Shown: positions 1 through 9,723, counted from the stretch's first letter. The stretch: 64,000 nt of DNA from Pontiella agarivorans (GCF_034531395.1 NZ_JARVCO010000006.1:1-64000), one strand, 5' to 3'. Notes: generated by a model from the sequence alone, not told the origin. Translations and numbers: made by a program.

Positions 1-1593
1 CTGCCAGCTGAGTTTCATATTGCTGATCTTAAAGCCGTTACAGTTCGGATTCGGCGCGTTTTCAGGAAGGTCAATGGTCAGGGTTTTATCCTCATTGATC
101 GTATAATTCACAACGCCGTGACCAAACAGTTCGACCTTCGCTTTTTTACCCACTTCATCGACGCAAACCGATTTCAGCGTCAGCGTATGATCTGCCGGCC
201 AGTCCATGGCAAACGCATAAACGGTTTTCCCATCCTTACTCTGCGTATACCGGACATCCTCCTCCGTAAAGTTGGATCCTTCGTGTGCCAAAGAATTCGC
301 GGCACCCTGATGCCCGGTAATCGTCTTCGTGACGCCCTCACCATAGGTGAACCACGGACGGGTTTCGAAAATTCCTTCGCCACACAGATCGTTAAATGCA
401 CCCAACGCTTTCAAGCCGCTCATGAACTCAGGCGGAATCGTTCCGGTATGATCTGGTCCGACGTTCAGCAACATACACCCGTTTTTCGCCACAATATCAA
501 CAAACATATCCACCACGATATCATCGCTCTGCATGCGAGGATTTGGATAGTAGAACCAGGCGCTCGGCGATGTGTCGGACAACCACGGATAAGCCGTCAG
601 TCGCGGCATATTTCCCCGTTCCAGGTCCAGCGTCCCGTAATAAAGCGGATCATCGCGGCGGGACTTATGAGCCACGGTCGGCTGCGGCTGTCCATAGGCG
701 TGGGCCTTATTATAAAAGTTGGCAAACATCTGGTTCTGAATATCGGGATCCATCCAACCCAGACCAAAATCAAACCAGAGCAGATCCGGCTCATATTTAT
801 CCACGAATTCGGCCACGACATCACGCCAGTGTTCCTGATAATCACGCGGGATTTTTTTCCACTCTGATTCTCCCTGCCATTTATATTTGACCCACCTGAA
901 GCCGTCGTCATCAATATAGGTCTCAGAAATGGGATAGCGCTCCTTTCCATATAATTCAGGGGCTTCCGCGCCATCAAAATTCCAGGCCCCTTCGTAATAA
1001 CGATAGGTAAACCCATGATGAAAGGTACCTATAAATTTTATATCGCGTTTGCGCAGGGCCTTCGCCATTTCACCGCAGACATCCCGTTTCGGCCCCATTT
1101 TTGCCGCATTGTAGGGATTGATATCGCTGTCCCACATGTAGAACCCGTCATGGTGAGTCGATACCGGACCGGCAAAACGCGCCCCCGCCATCTCAAAAAG
1201 GTCCGCCCACACTTCCGGATCAAAGTTCTCCGCCTTAAAATGAGGAATAATATCCTTAAACCCCGTCTTCGCCGTACCGCCCCAATATTTTTCGTGATAA
1301 GCAAACCCGCGGGACCCCGGCAAATACATCTGCATGCCGTACCAGCCCAGTTGCCCCGTATTCAGCGGATCTTCAAACTTCAGCGCTTCGGTTACCGGGC
1401 CCCAATGGGTGTAGATACCCAACTTGGCATCACGGAACCATTCGGGGTCCTGAAAGTTGGCTTTGAGACTCTCGGCATTCGGTTCAATGACAGGAAGCGT
1501 TTGCGCTCGCCCCATCGCAATCGCCCCGCTTTGACACAGGGTAACCATGCCCAATACAATTAAATAACCTGGCTGCAAATGCATTTTTTTCAT
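1..1593 (-). CDS. Secreted alpha-L-fucosidase, GH29 (C-terminus beyond window edge)
   Basis: Removes alpha-L-fucosyl residues by a retaining mechanism; as an exported protein it would act outside the cytoplasm. The minus-strand reading starts at ATG 1593, with AAAGGA about 6 nt upstream, and opens with a signal peptide (MKKMHLQPGYLIVLGMVTL). GH29 hallmarks follow: WFRDAKLGIYTHWGP near the N-terminus, THHDGFYMWDS, and LLWFDFGLGW, whose Asp is the expected nucleophile. The frame stays open to base 1, so the end is missing. It resembles the GH29 enzyme at 35893-37410 most closely. It heads the run of minus-strand polysaccharide genes and probably acts with the sulfatases. Family assignment is firm; the exact linkage is not known. 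Confidence 0.93.
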   Translation of the reverse strand, partial: MKKMHLQPGYLIVLGMVTLCQSGAIAMGRAQTLPVIEPNAESLKANFQDPEWFRDAKLGIYTHWGPVTEALKFEDPLNTGQLGWYGMQMYLPGSRGFAYHEKYWGGTAKTGFKDIIPHFKAENFDPEVWADLFEMAGARFAGPVSTHHDGFYMWDSDINPYNAAKMGPKRDVCGEMAKALRKRDIKFIGTFHHGFTYRYYEGAWNFDGAEAPELYGKERYPISETYIDDDGFRWVKYKWQGESEWKKIPRDYQEHWRDVVAEFVDKYEPDLLWFDFGLGWMDPDIQNQMFANFYNKAHAYGQPQPTVAHKSRRDDPLYYGTLDLERGNMPRLTAYPWLSDTSPSAWFYYPNPRMQSDDIVVDMFVDIVAKNGCMLLNVGPDHTGTIPPEFMSGLKALGAFNDLCGEGIFETRPWFTYGEGVTKTITGHQGAANSLAHEGSNFTEEDVRYTQSKDGKTVYAFAMDWPADHTLTLKSVCVDEVGKKAKVELFGHGVVNYTINEDKTLTIDLPENAPNPNCNGFKISNMKLSWQ

Positions 1594-1610
1594 GAGCGTT
1601 CCTTTATTCA

Positions 1611-1799
1611 TCATTTAAACGTTGTCTTCACCGAAGGTGCGTAATCCCCTGATTTCTCAGCCGAAAACTGAAGATGCAGACCGCCCGGCCGTTGATTCCA
1701 ATCAAGGGTCCCAATCATTCCACTCCCCCCGAATACAACCTGCTTTTTTGCTGAACTCACCAGCACGGTGCCACATCTTTTCAAATCAGTATCATACAA
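1611..1799 (-). pseudogene. C-terminal stub of a GH29 fucosidase
   Basis: A 62-codon minus-strand frame whose end reads like a GH29 C-terminal beta-sandwich. Its WNQRPGGLHLQFSAEKSGDYA aligns with WKQTPQGLAIQVQGDKPCEAA at the end of the intact GH29 gene at 35893-37410. No catalytic domain is attached, and nothing recognisable lies between it and 1949. It is most simply the leftover of a deleted or recombined fucosidase copy. It also accounts for most of the 356-base gap between the neighbouring genes. Identity is judged by eye, so confidence is moderate. Confidence 0.55.
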
Positions 1800-1949
1800 C
1801 CATCTGCATCACAGAGAAGAGTTGGGACAGCGGCTATATTTTTTCTTCATTTCGACGATGCTGTTTGAAATCGATTCTTCAACAATTGAGCCGTTCTCCG
1901 AATGTAATCGTTAAAACGGAAGGTATCGCAAACCCTCGGCGTCGTGTAT

Positions 1950-4760
1950 TCAATGATAACATAATTCACCTTGCTCATCATAAAACGGAGTCTCCAGTTC
2001 AATATCCAGGAACCGGAAAAGACCGCAGGGGATCGTAACCGTGGCAGAAGAATGATTCACCGGAATCCTGCTCTTTTCCAACAGATCCGTAATTTTACGC
2101 GGTCTCACCGTATTAAACTGAATGGTCACTTCTTTATCTGACGGGTTGAGATACCCCCCATCAATCAAGGTCAGGCGAAGATGCGAGGGGGAAGTCTGCG
2201 CGCAAACCCAAGCGGCATCGCCCGATACCGTGAGGGGCAGTTTTTTCGCCGCCGCTTTGATATCCGCTTCGACCCGCTTGTAATATTGATCCGCCGCATA
2301 GGTTTTTGTTCCATCGGCCGAATAATATTTTTTTCCGTCGGTAATATATTCCTTCATGATGTTCCGATACAACGGGTGCAGATGATCCTCCATCCTGCCG
2401 CGAGACGCATGCTGATCGGCAAAGACGCCTTCCTGCGGTGGCGTAATCAGAACCATTCCATTTGAATACGAAGGCAGGAAATTCTGGCGACGCTCTTTGG
2501 TCCCCGCAGCATAGCGTGAAAAATCCCACGCCACTACAGGAGCAGCCGGCCAGGAACCGTTCATTCGGTTAAAAACCATCGGCTCCCCTTTTTCAATGTG
2601 CTCATCCCAGAAAGTCGTCCACTTCACATCAGCCGCCTGATTCATATAATCGGTATCCGGCTCAATCATACTCAGATGAACCGGACTAAAGCTGACAATC
2701 TCATCTCGCTCAGGAATATAGAGTGCTCCTTGCGCAACCAGCTCCCAATAGATACTTAAATATTCCTGGTCGACGGGGTGATTGTTTAAAAATTGAGCAC
2801 CGCTGGAAAGATGATAAACCAGCATGCGCAGAAAGTGATTCGGCAGGCGTTGCGTCGAAAACTGACGCAACCGGTCAAAACTCGGATTATCCATCGCACA
2901 ACGCGTCCCCCACTGATCCACCACGCCGCTGGCCCAGAGCCCCAGACGTCCGGCAATGCTCAGGTCCATCGTCTTATCGGACGTTTCTTCCATCGAAGGA
3001 ACGACGACCCCGGCATACGCACCGGAAAGCAGTTTCTTCCACGCATACTGGTACACATTTCCCTGCCAATAAATATTCTTATTTCGCAAAAACACGTTGA
3101 CGTTTTTCCCCTGTGCATGCGTTGCAACCGGTTCAAAAAGGTGATCAACCAGATAGCTCAAATTTTCACTGTGATCCCCCATTTCCGGCCAGGTAATAAC
3201 CGTCTTTTTCCCGCCGGCGCCATCAATCACTTTCTTCAGCGTTTCCGGGTTATAGAAATAAGGGTCATTTCCATGTCCCCCCCAAAACTGAATTCCAGGG
3301 GATTCATCATAGGCTGAAAGCAAGGTATCCACCACCTCTTGAGACGTGAGTGTATACTGTTTATGACGATGCCTTTTATTCCGATAGTACTCGTTATCAA
3401 TTTCCGTGCGCCAATCGCGTAATTCAGCATTACATTGGACCGAATTCAGAAAGATCATGTGAGCATATTTATTCGTCAACGATTCGACTAAACCCTCAAG
3501 ACCACGCGTCCCTTCCGTTAAAAAATAAACCGGCAGCGGATCCCGCTCGTATTCAGGCTTTTCAAAGTTCGCCAGCTGTCTGCGTGCGGTGGCCGTATTG
3601 GCAAGTATCGCCTCGATTTTACCCGGTGGAGTCAGCTCTTCGTATTCCGACTTCCAACTGGATTGACGAGGGTCGATAATGTGAATACAGCTTCCCCCGC
3701 TTTGGGCACTGGCCAGGATGAAGCGGCCGTCAGTATCCTTGCACATATCGTAATACGCATGCCGGTTCGACAACAGCTCCGTTCGGTCAGCATCCAGATC
3801 CGCCGGAGCAATCAGAATATTCGAGCCATAAAAAATCGCATACTGCGTTTCCCCGGAACCATCCTCAAGCAGCTCTGTCTGTGTAACCCGATACCCCGCA
3901 CCGCATTTTGCATTCAACTTTCGTGTTCTGTAGATATCCAACACCGTATCTTTGTCCGTTTCGATGTCATATCGAACGGCCCGTCCCGCATCGCGGTTCA
4001 ACGTACTTCCCATTATAATCTCATCCGTACCGTCTCCATCAGGATCCAACGCGCGGAAATCCCCGACCACCGTGCGGCACTTATGACTGAGATTCGGCAG
4101 ATCTTCCAGCACATCGAACAAGTAGACATAGCCCGGCATCTGCATGTTATTCATCACGCCATGTACGGCCAGTTTTTCAACTCCATCAACGGTTACCGGA
4201 CGCAGAAAATTAGCAATATGCATTCCGTCAGGCGGCAGGTGTCCCTCCATATTCCCATAAGCCTTTTCCTTGCCGTATGTGCGGGAATGAATGGTTTTTC
4301 TCAGCTTTCCTTTGGCCGTCAGATAATAAATATTCAGATCATATCCGCCGCAAACGACATAAGGTCGGCCGGTTTCGGCGTGCACCACACAGACCGCATA
4401 CATCGGCGCATCATTTCGTCGGAATGTCCATTGAACCACACCGCGATGATTCAGGCAGTACAGCGATCCATCCGCGTTTGCCACCATGATTTCATCAATT
4501 CCATTGCCTGTAAGATCTGCGCACCACATATCATGCACCATAAAACCTGACAGCGGATTCGTCCAAAGCTCGGTTCCGTCATACGTATAGGCAGCAACAG
4601 TCCCCTCATAGCTTGCACTGACGATAAATGAGGTTGACCGAGCCGTTGCCGCACGCACCTTCATCATCGTAAATCCGGTATCAAAACTTGAAATCGCCTT
4701 TTTACCGGCGGCCACGGAGCCCATTAACGCCAACATCAATAACAATATACTTTTCATCAA
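1950..4760 (-). CDS. Secreted beta-propeller protein, 936 aa; candidate polysaccharidase (GH150-like?)
   Basis: The signal peptide is MMKSILLLMLALMGSVAAG, and GAGGGATATTG precedes the ATG. The first ~330 residues contain repeated PQQ/VCBS-type propeller blades (GTVAAYTYDGTELWTN, DLTGNGIDEIMVANADGSL, DPDGDGTDEIIMGS). The remaining ~600 residues form a large domain I cannot place with certainty. Its conserved islands include FWGGHGNDPYFYNPETL, VPSMEETSDKTMDLSIAGR, MDNPSFDR and VFNRMNGSWPAAPV. The protein at 12304-15177 is a clear full-length paralogue. Size and propeller-plus-large-domain layout recall lambda-carrageenases (GH150, about 105 kDa with an N-terminal propeller), and the sulfated-glycan context fits. 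That assignment is inference from architecture only. An ordinary polysaccharide-binding protein or another hydrolase family remain possible. Confidence 0.75.
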   Translation of the reverse strand: MMKSILLLMLALMGSVAAGKKAISSFDTGFTMMKVRAATARSTSFIVSASYEGTVAAYTYDGTELWTNPLSGFMVHDMWCADLTGNGIDEIMVANADGSLYCLNHRGVVQWTFRRNDAPMYAVCVVHAETGRPYVVCGGYDLNIYYLTAKGKLRKTIHSRTYGKEKAYGNMEGHLPPDGMHIANFLRPVTVDGVEKLAVHGVMNNMQMPGYVYLFDVLEDLPNLSHKCRTVVGDFRALDPDGDGTDEIIMGSTLNRDAGRAVRYDIETDKDTVLDIYRTRKLNAKCGAGYRVTQTELLEDGSGETQYAIFYGSNILIAPADLDADRTELLSNRHAYYDMCKDTDGRFILASAQSGGSCIHIIDPRQSSWKSEYEELTPPGKIEAILANTATARRQLANFEKPEYERDPLPVYFLTEGTRGLEGLVESLTNKYAHMIFLNSVQCNAELRDWRTEIDNEYYRNKRHRHKQYTLTSQEVVDTLLSAYDESPGIQFWGGHGNDPYFYNPETLKKVIDGAGGKKTVITWPEMGDHSENLSYLVDHLFEPVATHAQGKNVNVFLRNKNIYWQGNVYQYAWKKLLSGAYAGVVVPSMEETSDKTMDLSIAGRLGLWASGVVDQWGTRCAMDNPSFDRLRQFSTQRLPNHFLRMLVYHLSSGAQFLNNHPVDQEYLSIYWELVAQGALYIPERDEIVSFSPVHLSMIEPDTDYMNQAADVKWTTFWDEHIEKGEPMVFNRMNGSWPAAPVVAWDFSRYAAGTKERRQNFLPSYSNGMVLITPPQEGVFADQHASRGRMEDHLHPLYRNIMKEYITDGKKYYSADGTKTYAADQYYKRVEADIKAAAKKLPLTVSGDAAWVCAQTSPSHLRLTLIDGGYLNPSDKEVTIQFNTVRPRKITDLLEKSRIPVNHSSATVTIPCGLFRFLDIELETPFYDEQGELCYH

Positions 4761-4861
4761 TATCCCTCAAACCTCTCGAATGAAGACGCCATTCGAATTA
4801 CCCGATTCAAATCCGGGAACCCAACAGTCCGTCAGATAAAAACAATCTGAGAGCTGAATAA

Positions 4862-4893
4862 AAATTGAGACAGTGAATCTCGATTTTTTTTAT
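4862..4893 (-). terminator. Weak terminator-like hairpin downstream of the kinase gene
   Basis: A short inverted repeat (TTGAGA / TCTCGA around a 7-nt loop, 4865-4883) is flanked by T runs on both strands. Read on the minus strand it follows the kinase stop and leads into TCTCAATTTTTATT. The stem has a mismatch on the minus strand, so the call is tentative. Confidence 0.4.
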
Positions 4894-4950
4894 CAACCAC
4901 TCGCCAGGCCGGAAGATATACCCGACGTACGGGAGAGAGAGGAAAGCCGA

Positions 4951-6978
4951 TCAGTCGACTTCAATGATTTCCAACGGTTCAATCGTCTGGATTCGAGCAC
5001 GCAATTCAGCGGGATCAACCGACCCGCGCCGAATCAATATCCGTTTCAATTGAAGCTGCGTATGCTTTCGCGCCAGCCGCACAGAACTGCATTCACTCAG
5101 ATCCAGCATTTCAATGGAAAGATGATCAATCTCGCTCAACGCCAGCTCCCCCGCCGTTTTAACCTTCAGCGATTTGATCGGAATAAAGCGTAATAAACTT
5201 CGGCCCCGGCGCCCCTGTAAAACGCGCAGGAAAAGACTCGCCTGGTCCGAGTCGATCGCTGCAACCGCCGTTTCCTGATCGTATTTCATCGAAAAATGTT
5301 CCGGTCCGCCATTCAACGCCGACAGCAAGGCCTCAAGCGGTAACGCCAGGTCCTCATGATTCCCTTTCAGCGCGGCCGCATGATAACAAAAAACCCGCTC
5401 CAGATATCCCGGATTCAGCTCTTCCGATGCAGTCTGAGCAAAGGTGAATATTTCGGTGAACGCAGCACGACTCGGACGGTTTGTTTCTGAAAAACTGTAC
5501 GAAGGAAACGCCCGTGCAAGCTCTAAATAGGTGGGATAGTTCTGAGGGTCTTTTAACGCTTCCTCATAATTCAATGTCAGACAATGCAGATAAAATTGCA
5601 TTCGACGGCCGATCCCGCTTTCCGGGTCCAGCTGTAAGGCCATATCCAATAACGGGCGCGCCTCCGCCTCCGCCCCTAAAGGTCGGTCGTAAATACCGAC
5701 ATTGATCAAACTCCGGGCCGCGAGGGCCAGCCGGTCCGCTAACTGTTTTTTCGTCAGATCCGACTCCGCGGTCAACAGGTCATATTCAGACGAAATCGCA
5801 TTGACCTTTGTCATCAGCTGGTTCGCACGACTCCTCTCTTCCTCGGTCACCATGGCCTGCCGATTCAGCCGTTGTATAAACAGAGCCGACGAGGCCGACA
5901 GCATCACCACAGCCAGAATTGCGATCAACGAAGCCATCCGGTTTCTACGTAAAAAAAGATGAGCTTCCTTAAAAAAGCCCGACTCTTCCGCCTCCGTAGA
6001 ATACCCATCCAAAAAAATCTTAATCTCCTGCCGAAGCTGCATGACCGATTCATAGCGAAAAGCCGCATCGCGCGCCGCAGCCTTCAGCACCACCGCCTCC
6101 AGACTTTTGGAAATACGTCGGGCCGGAAAAGAAGCGCGCAAAGGAGCAATATCCTTATGGACTGTTTTTTCAAACACCTCATCAATGGAGCCCGTAAATG
6201 GGGGTTCCCCGCAAAGAATCGTATGAAGGATGCAACCCAATGCATAGATATCGGTTCGTTCATCTTTCGGTTGATCCGCCAGAATCTGCTCGGGGGCCAT
6301 ATAGCCCGAACTCCCCCGGACAGGTCCCATCCCGTCTGCCGGTGCAGCCATCTTGAGGAGCTCAGCATCCTCAACCGTCTCCCCCTTTTCGAGCACCTGC
6401 GCCAACCCCCAATCGCACACCAGCACTTCCCCAAAGCGGTCGCATTGAATATTTTCAGGTTTTAAATCTAAATGAATCACGCCGCGAGAATGAGCATAAG
6501 CAACCGCATCACAGACCTTCTGAAAAATCTGCAACAGCTCTGTCCGAGGCGGCGGATCATCCGCCAGAATCAAATCCTGCAGACTGGTATTCCCTTTCAG
6601 ATCCATCGTGAAATAAGGAACCCCTTCTGAATCCACCCCGGTGTCGTGCACCTTAATGATATTCGGGTGACTCATCATCGCGACCAGCCAGGCCTCCCGC
6701 ACGAACAGGTCGTAGAATTGAAGACCGCGATCTTCGCGCAGACGCGCCATCGCCACCCAGCGGCGACTTCGATGATCATACGCGCGAAAAACATCCTTTA
6801 ACCCGCCCTGCCCAAGCAATGCGTCTCGGCGATAACGTTCATCACACTGATTCAGCGCAATATAAGCCGGACAAATACTCTCGAGCATCTCGTCATCCTG
6901 CCGTTCCGCCCGTTCATAAATGTCGGCCAACATGTCGTCGGTCAGCAACGAATCAGCGTCCTGTTCATCCGGGTTCAT
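4951..6978 (-). CDS. Transmembrane Ser/Thr protein kinase (PknB-like, atypical)
   Basis: Hanks-type kinase domain at about residues 50-325, one membrane helix (about 348-367, SLIAILAVVMLSASSALF), then about 300 helical, TPR-like residues. Visible motifs: glycine loop GQGGLKDV (56-63), RE of helix C (94-95), HLDLKPEN (D171, K173, N176), DWG in place of DFG (189-191), and APE (228-230). The beta-3 VAIK motif reads VAMA (75-78), so the usual ATP-anchoring lysine is absent. The start codon overlaps the stop of the sigma factor gene (ATGA), so the two are translationally coupled and probably one regulatory unit. The kinase may sense a signal and act on the sigma factor, as in sigma/kinase pairs of planctomycetes and relatives. 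Whether it is active or a pseudokinase cannot be told from sequence. Confidence 0.9.
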   Translation of the reverse strand: MNPDEQDADSLLTDDMLADIYERAERQDDEMLESICPAYIALNQCDERYRRDALLGQGGLKDVFRAYDHRSRRWVAMARLREDRGLQFYDLFVREAWLVAMMSHPNIIKVHDTGVDSEGVPYFTMDLKGNTSLQDLILADDPPPRTELLQIFQKVCDAVAYAHSRGVIHLDLKPENIQCDRFGEVLVCDWGLAQVLEKGETVEDAELLKMAAPADGMGPVRGSSGYMAPEQILADQPKDERTDIYALGCILHTILCGEPPFTGSIDEVFEKTVHKDIAPLRASFPARRISKSLEAVVLKAAARDAAFRYESVMQLRQEIKIFLDGYSTEAEESGFFKEAHLFLRRNRMASLIAILAVVMLSASSALFIQRLNRQAMVTEEERSRANQLMTKVNAISSEYDLLTAESDLTKKQLADRLALAARSLINVGIYDRPLGAEAEARPLLDMALQLDPESGIGRRMQFYLHCLTLNYEEALKDPQNYPTYLELARAFPSYSFSETNRPSRAAFTEIFTFAQTASEELNPGYLERVFCYHAAALKGNHEDLALPLEALLSALNGGPEHFSMKYDQETAVAAIDSDQASLFLRVLQGRRGRSLLRFIPIKSLKVKTAGELALSEIDHLSIEMLDLSECSSVRLARKHTQLQLKRILIRRGSVDPAELRARIQTIEPLEIIEVD

Positions 6979-7562
6979 GATTCCAAATCCGCCGTTAAAT
7001 CCAGCACTTCAAGATACAGACGATTCTTCACCCGCTTCCTCAACGTATAAACCGACGAAACGGTCAGTCCGGTTTTCTCTGCAATTTCCCTCGCAGAAAG
7101 CCCCGTCATACCCAATTCAAACACATGGATCGCCTGCCCCTGAAACACGGCGCGTACCCGGTCCATCGCCTGTCTGGTAATATAGGTCGCCCATTCCTTT
7201 TCGATGATGGCATCAACCTCCGCAGGCTGAACCTGCAGCTCAGTCTCTGCGCGCAATCCATCCAAGCGACGCTGATAACTCCCGACCCGCCGAAAATGAC
7301 CAAACGCGGCATCACGGATTTTAGCGCTAAGCCACGGACGGAAGCGTCCCTTCTCACGATCAAATTCAGCGAGATCGTTCAACAGCTTCATCAAAACCTG
7401 CTGACAAAGATCATCCACATCGCTATCCGCTACATTCAACTTGTGTAGAATAAAATAGATGAAACGCCGGTAATGCTCCACCAACCGCTCCCAGGCCTCT
7501 TCATCCCCCAGGTCTCGGGCTCGATGAATCAAGGTATAACTCGTATTTTGTCCATTACCCAT
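6975..7562 (-). CDS. ECF-type RNA polymerase sigma factor
   Basis: A 195-residue sigma-70 family protein with only regions 2 and 4. Region 2 (about 15-90) contains WERLVEHYRRFIYFILHKL and VDDLCQQVLMKLLNDL, the -10 recognition and core-binding helices. Region 4 (about 135-190) contains LSAREIAEKTGLTVSSVYTLRKRV, the -35 helix-turn-helix. No anti-sigma gene adjoins it. Instead the next gene, overlapping by 4 nt, is a transmembrane kinase. That arrangement suggests phosphorylation-based control rather than anti-sigma release, which is an inference. It sits inside the sulfatase/glycosidase island and is the only complete transcription factor there, so the island's promoters are its natural candidate targets. 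Confidence 0.92.
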   Translation of the reverse strand: MGNGQNTSYTLIHRARDLGDEEAWERLVEHYRRFIYFILHKLNVADSDVDDLCQQVLMKLLNDLAEFDREKGRFRPWLSAKIRDAAFGHFRRVGSYQRRLDGLRAETELQVQPAEVDAIIEKEWATYITRQAMDRVRAVFQGQAIHVFELGMTGLSAREIAEKTGLTVSSVYTLRKRVKNRLYLEVLDLTADLES

Positions 7563-7602
7563 AACGATTCAGGCGTCCTGTTGCTCCGGAGAGAAAATAG
7601 AA

Positions 7603-7630
7603 ATAATACGATAGAGTAAAGCACTCTAAA
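7603..7630 (-). promoter_or_regulatory. Candidate promoter and inverted repeat upstream of the sigma factor gene
   Basis: Read on the minus strand, TTTAGA (7630-7625) and TATTAT (7608-7603) are separated by 16 nt and lie 40-70 nt before the sigma factor ATG. An inverted repeat, AGAGT-AAAGC-ACTCT (7613-7627), fills the spacer and could be an operator. The sites are only weakly consensus-like. Confidence 0.35.
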
Positions 7631-7699
7631 GGTTAAAAAATACGCCCTGTGCATCTGTAACAGCAATAGTTGAACCTCATAACGTGGAATCCACGTCTA

Positions 7700-8011
7700 T
7701 TACGCAACCAGCCTGTGCTCTGGAAACGAATCAGACGCTGTCGCATCTGAAACATCCTTCGTGAAAGGAACCTGACCCACTGGCATAGGAAGAGTGACAT
7801 AACTCCCCACCATTCCATCATAGGCATAAACCCCGGTTTTCCCGGGGTGCGGGTAAGTTATCAAAGCCTTAACCTCAACCGGAATTCCAGTAGAATCCGC
7901 TTCAACACTCTGATGATTGATCGTGAGCATACGGGTGAGAGGTGTCTGTTTTTCAGCAACGCACCACGCGGCGTTTAAAACCAACGCAACACCGTATGGG
8001 AACTCGTGCAC
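7700..8011 (-). other. Unassigned open frame, possible gene remnant
   Basis: A 103-codon minus-strand frame begins at GTG 8011, remains open a few codons upstream, and has no ribosome-binding site. The translation (for example VEVKALITYPHPGKTGVYAYDG) has protein-like composition but matches no family I recognise. It sits between the sigma factor promoter and the end of a sulfatase gene, in a stretch of about 470 bases without a convincing gene. It could be a decayed C-terminal piece of an exported enzyme, like other debris in this island, or a chance frame. A palindrome CGTGGA-T-TCCACG lies just downstream, near 7684. Confidence 0.25.
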
Positions 8012-8034
8012 GACTAAACGCAGGAATGAGGGAA

Positions 8035-9723
8035 CTATTTAATCGTGATTTTCCCCGTTTCCCGTAGATGACGATAATGATTTGAAATTTTGATGGCTTT
8101 AGCCCGGCTCTCATCATCATACGCCCAGAATTCGTTAATCACCTTATTGATCGGAAATTCAGGATCATCTTCACCCAGTTCTGCACGGCGTTCTTTCAGC
8201 TGCTCTTTCAGCTTTTCAATAACGCCCGTATATTCCGGATTATCGTAAACATTATTATCTTCCGTTGGATCAAGTTTCAGGTCATACAACTCCCAGGCTG
8301 GCGGAATCTGAACCTCGTCAGAATCAATAGGAGCGCCATAGAAAAAAATCAGTTTGTAGCGCTTGGTGCGGATCGCGATATGGCCCGGATTGTCATGATG
8401 TTCCATATGCATCCAGTAATGATAATAGGCACACTTTTTCCAGTCCGCGGGTTCCACACCCGTCTCCAGAATCGGCTTAAAACTTTTTCCGTGCATATAG
8501 CCCGGCGTTTTTACCCCCGCAAAACCGAGCATCGTCGGCGCGTAATCGATGTTTTCCACGATGGCGTCAGAACGCCCGGCTTTCACGGCTTTTGGATAGC
8601 GCACAATGAACGGCATCCGCATCGATTCCTCATACGCCCACCGTTTGTCAATGTAGTCATGTTCTCCGAGGTAGAACCCTTGATCGCCCGTATAGATAAT
8701 GACCGTATTGTCGTAGAGCCCCTCGGCTTTCAGATAATCAACCACGCGTTTCAAGTTATCATCGACGCCTTTAACACAACGCAGGTAGGCCTTTAAATAG
8801 CCCTGATACGCGTCCCCGAAAATCTCTTCGTCGCTGAGTGATTGGTCGAGCGTTTTACGCCAACCCCGAAAGAACGGCTGCGTGTAATTACGGCGCAGAT
8901 TGCGACGCCCGACGGAGGTACCGATGTAGCGGGTTAACTCGTCATGATCGCCGCGCGTTGCAATGGACCCATGATTTTTCCGATCGCGCATATTGTCCGG
9001 TTCAGGAATGGTCACATCCGCCAAATAGGATTCATAGCGCGGCGCATATAGAAAATTATCGTGCGGCGCCTTGAAATGCAGCTTAAGAAAAAACGGCTTG
9101 GTCGCATCGCGTTTATTCTTCAGATAGTCCAGGGCCGAATCGGCAATGCAATCCGAAGAATGGCCCTTCATCCTGACACAATTTTTATAGGTGACTTTGC
9201 GAAAGGTATGCTCTTCCGTCGCGCCGGTTTCTAAAAAGATCGGGTCAAAATACGCCCCCTGCCCCGGCAGCACTTTATAATAATCGAACGTGACGGGTAG
9301 TTCATGCAAATGCCACTTACCAATCACCGCCGTATCGTAGCCCGCCTTGCCCATTTCAATCGACAAATAGTGCCGCTCTTTCGGCAGCGCATCAAACAAC
9401 GTGGGGCATCCATTCACGGCGGAACTCTGCCCGGTCATAATGCTCGCGCGGCTCGGGGTGCAGATCGCGTTCTGACAAAACGCGTTTTCCATCACCATCC
9501 CCTCCGCCGCAATCGAATCAATCGTCGGCGTTGGGTTCAGCCCGGCCAGCCGCCCGCCATACGCGCCAATCGCCTGCGAGGTATGATCGTCTGACATGAC
9601 AAACAAAATATTGGGGCGGGTTTCAGCGAACGCGCCCGACGACGCCATCGCCAACATTCCCGCGACGAATACAGCCTTTTTTTTCAAACAATACGGTACA
9701 TTCATTAACTTATTCCTATTCAT
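8035..9723 (-). CDS. Secreted sulfatase, S1 family (paralogue of the one at 28229-29842)
   Basis: A formylglycine-dependent sulfate ester hydrolase. The leader (MNRNKLMNVPYCLKKKAVFVAGMLAMASSGAFA, written here in part) is a signal peptide. The metal-binding DD lies in NILFVMSDDH (residues 45-46), and the modification motif CTPSR has Cys88, the cysteine form that anaerobic maturases (anSME) can convert. KWHLHELP and TGDQGFYLGEHDYIDKRW are further sulfatase signatures. Near-identical blocks in the protein at 28229-29842 show a recent or conserved duplication. AGGGA lies about 6 nt before ATG 9723; an ATG 18 nt further in is an alternative. The desulfated position on the glycan cannot be read from sequence. 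Confidence 0.95.
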   Translation of the reverse strand: MNRNKLMNVPYCLKKKAVFVAGMLAMASSGAFAETRPNILFVMSDDHTSQAIGAYGGRLAGLNPTPTIDSIAAEGMVMENAFCQNAICTPSRASIMTGQSSAVNGCPTLFDALPKERHYLSIEMGKAGYDTAVIGKWHLHELPVTFDYYKVLPGQGAYFDPIFLETGATEEHTFRKVTYKNCVRMKGHSSDCIADSALDYLKNKRDATKPFFLKLHFKAPHDNFLYAPRYESYLADVTIPEPDNMRDRKNHGSIATRGDHDELTRYIGTSVGRRNLRRNYTQPFFRGWRKTLDQSLSDEEIFGDAYQGYLKAYLRCVKGVDDNLKRVVDYLKAEGLYDNTVIIYTGDQGFYLGEHDYIDKRWAYEESMRMPFIVRYPKAVKAGRSDAIVENIDYAPTMLGFAGVKTPGYMHGKSFKPILETGVEPADWKKCAYYHYWMHMEHHDNPGHIAIRTKRYKLIFFYGAPIDSDEVQIPPAWELYDLKLDPTEDNNVYDNPEYTGVIEKLKEQLKERRAELGEDDPEFPINKVINEFWAYDDESRAKAIKISNHYRHLRETGKITIK

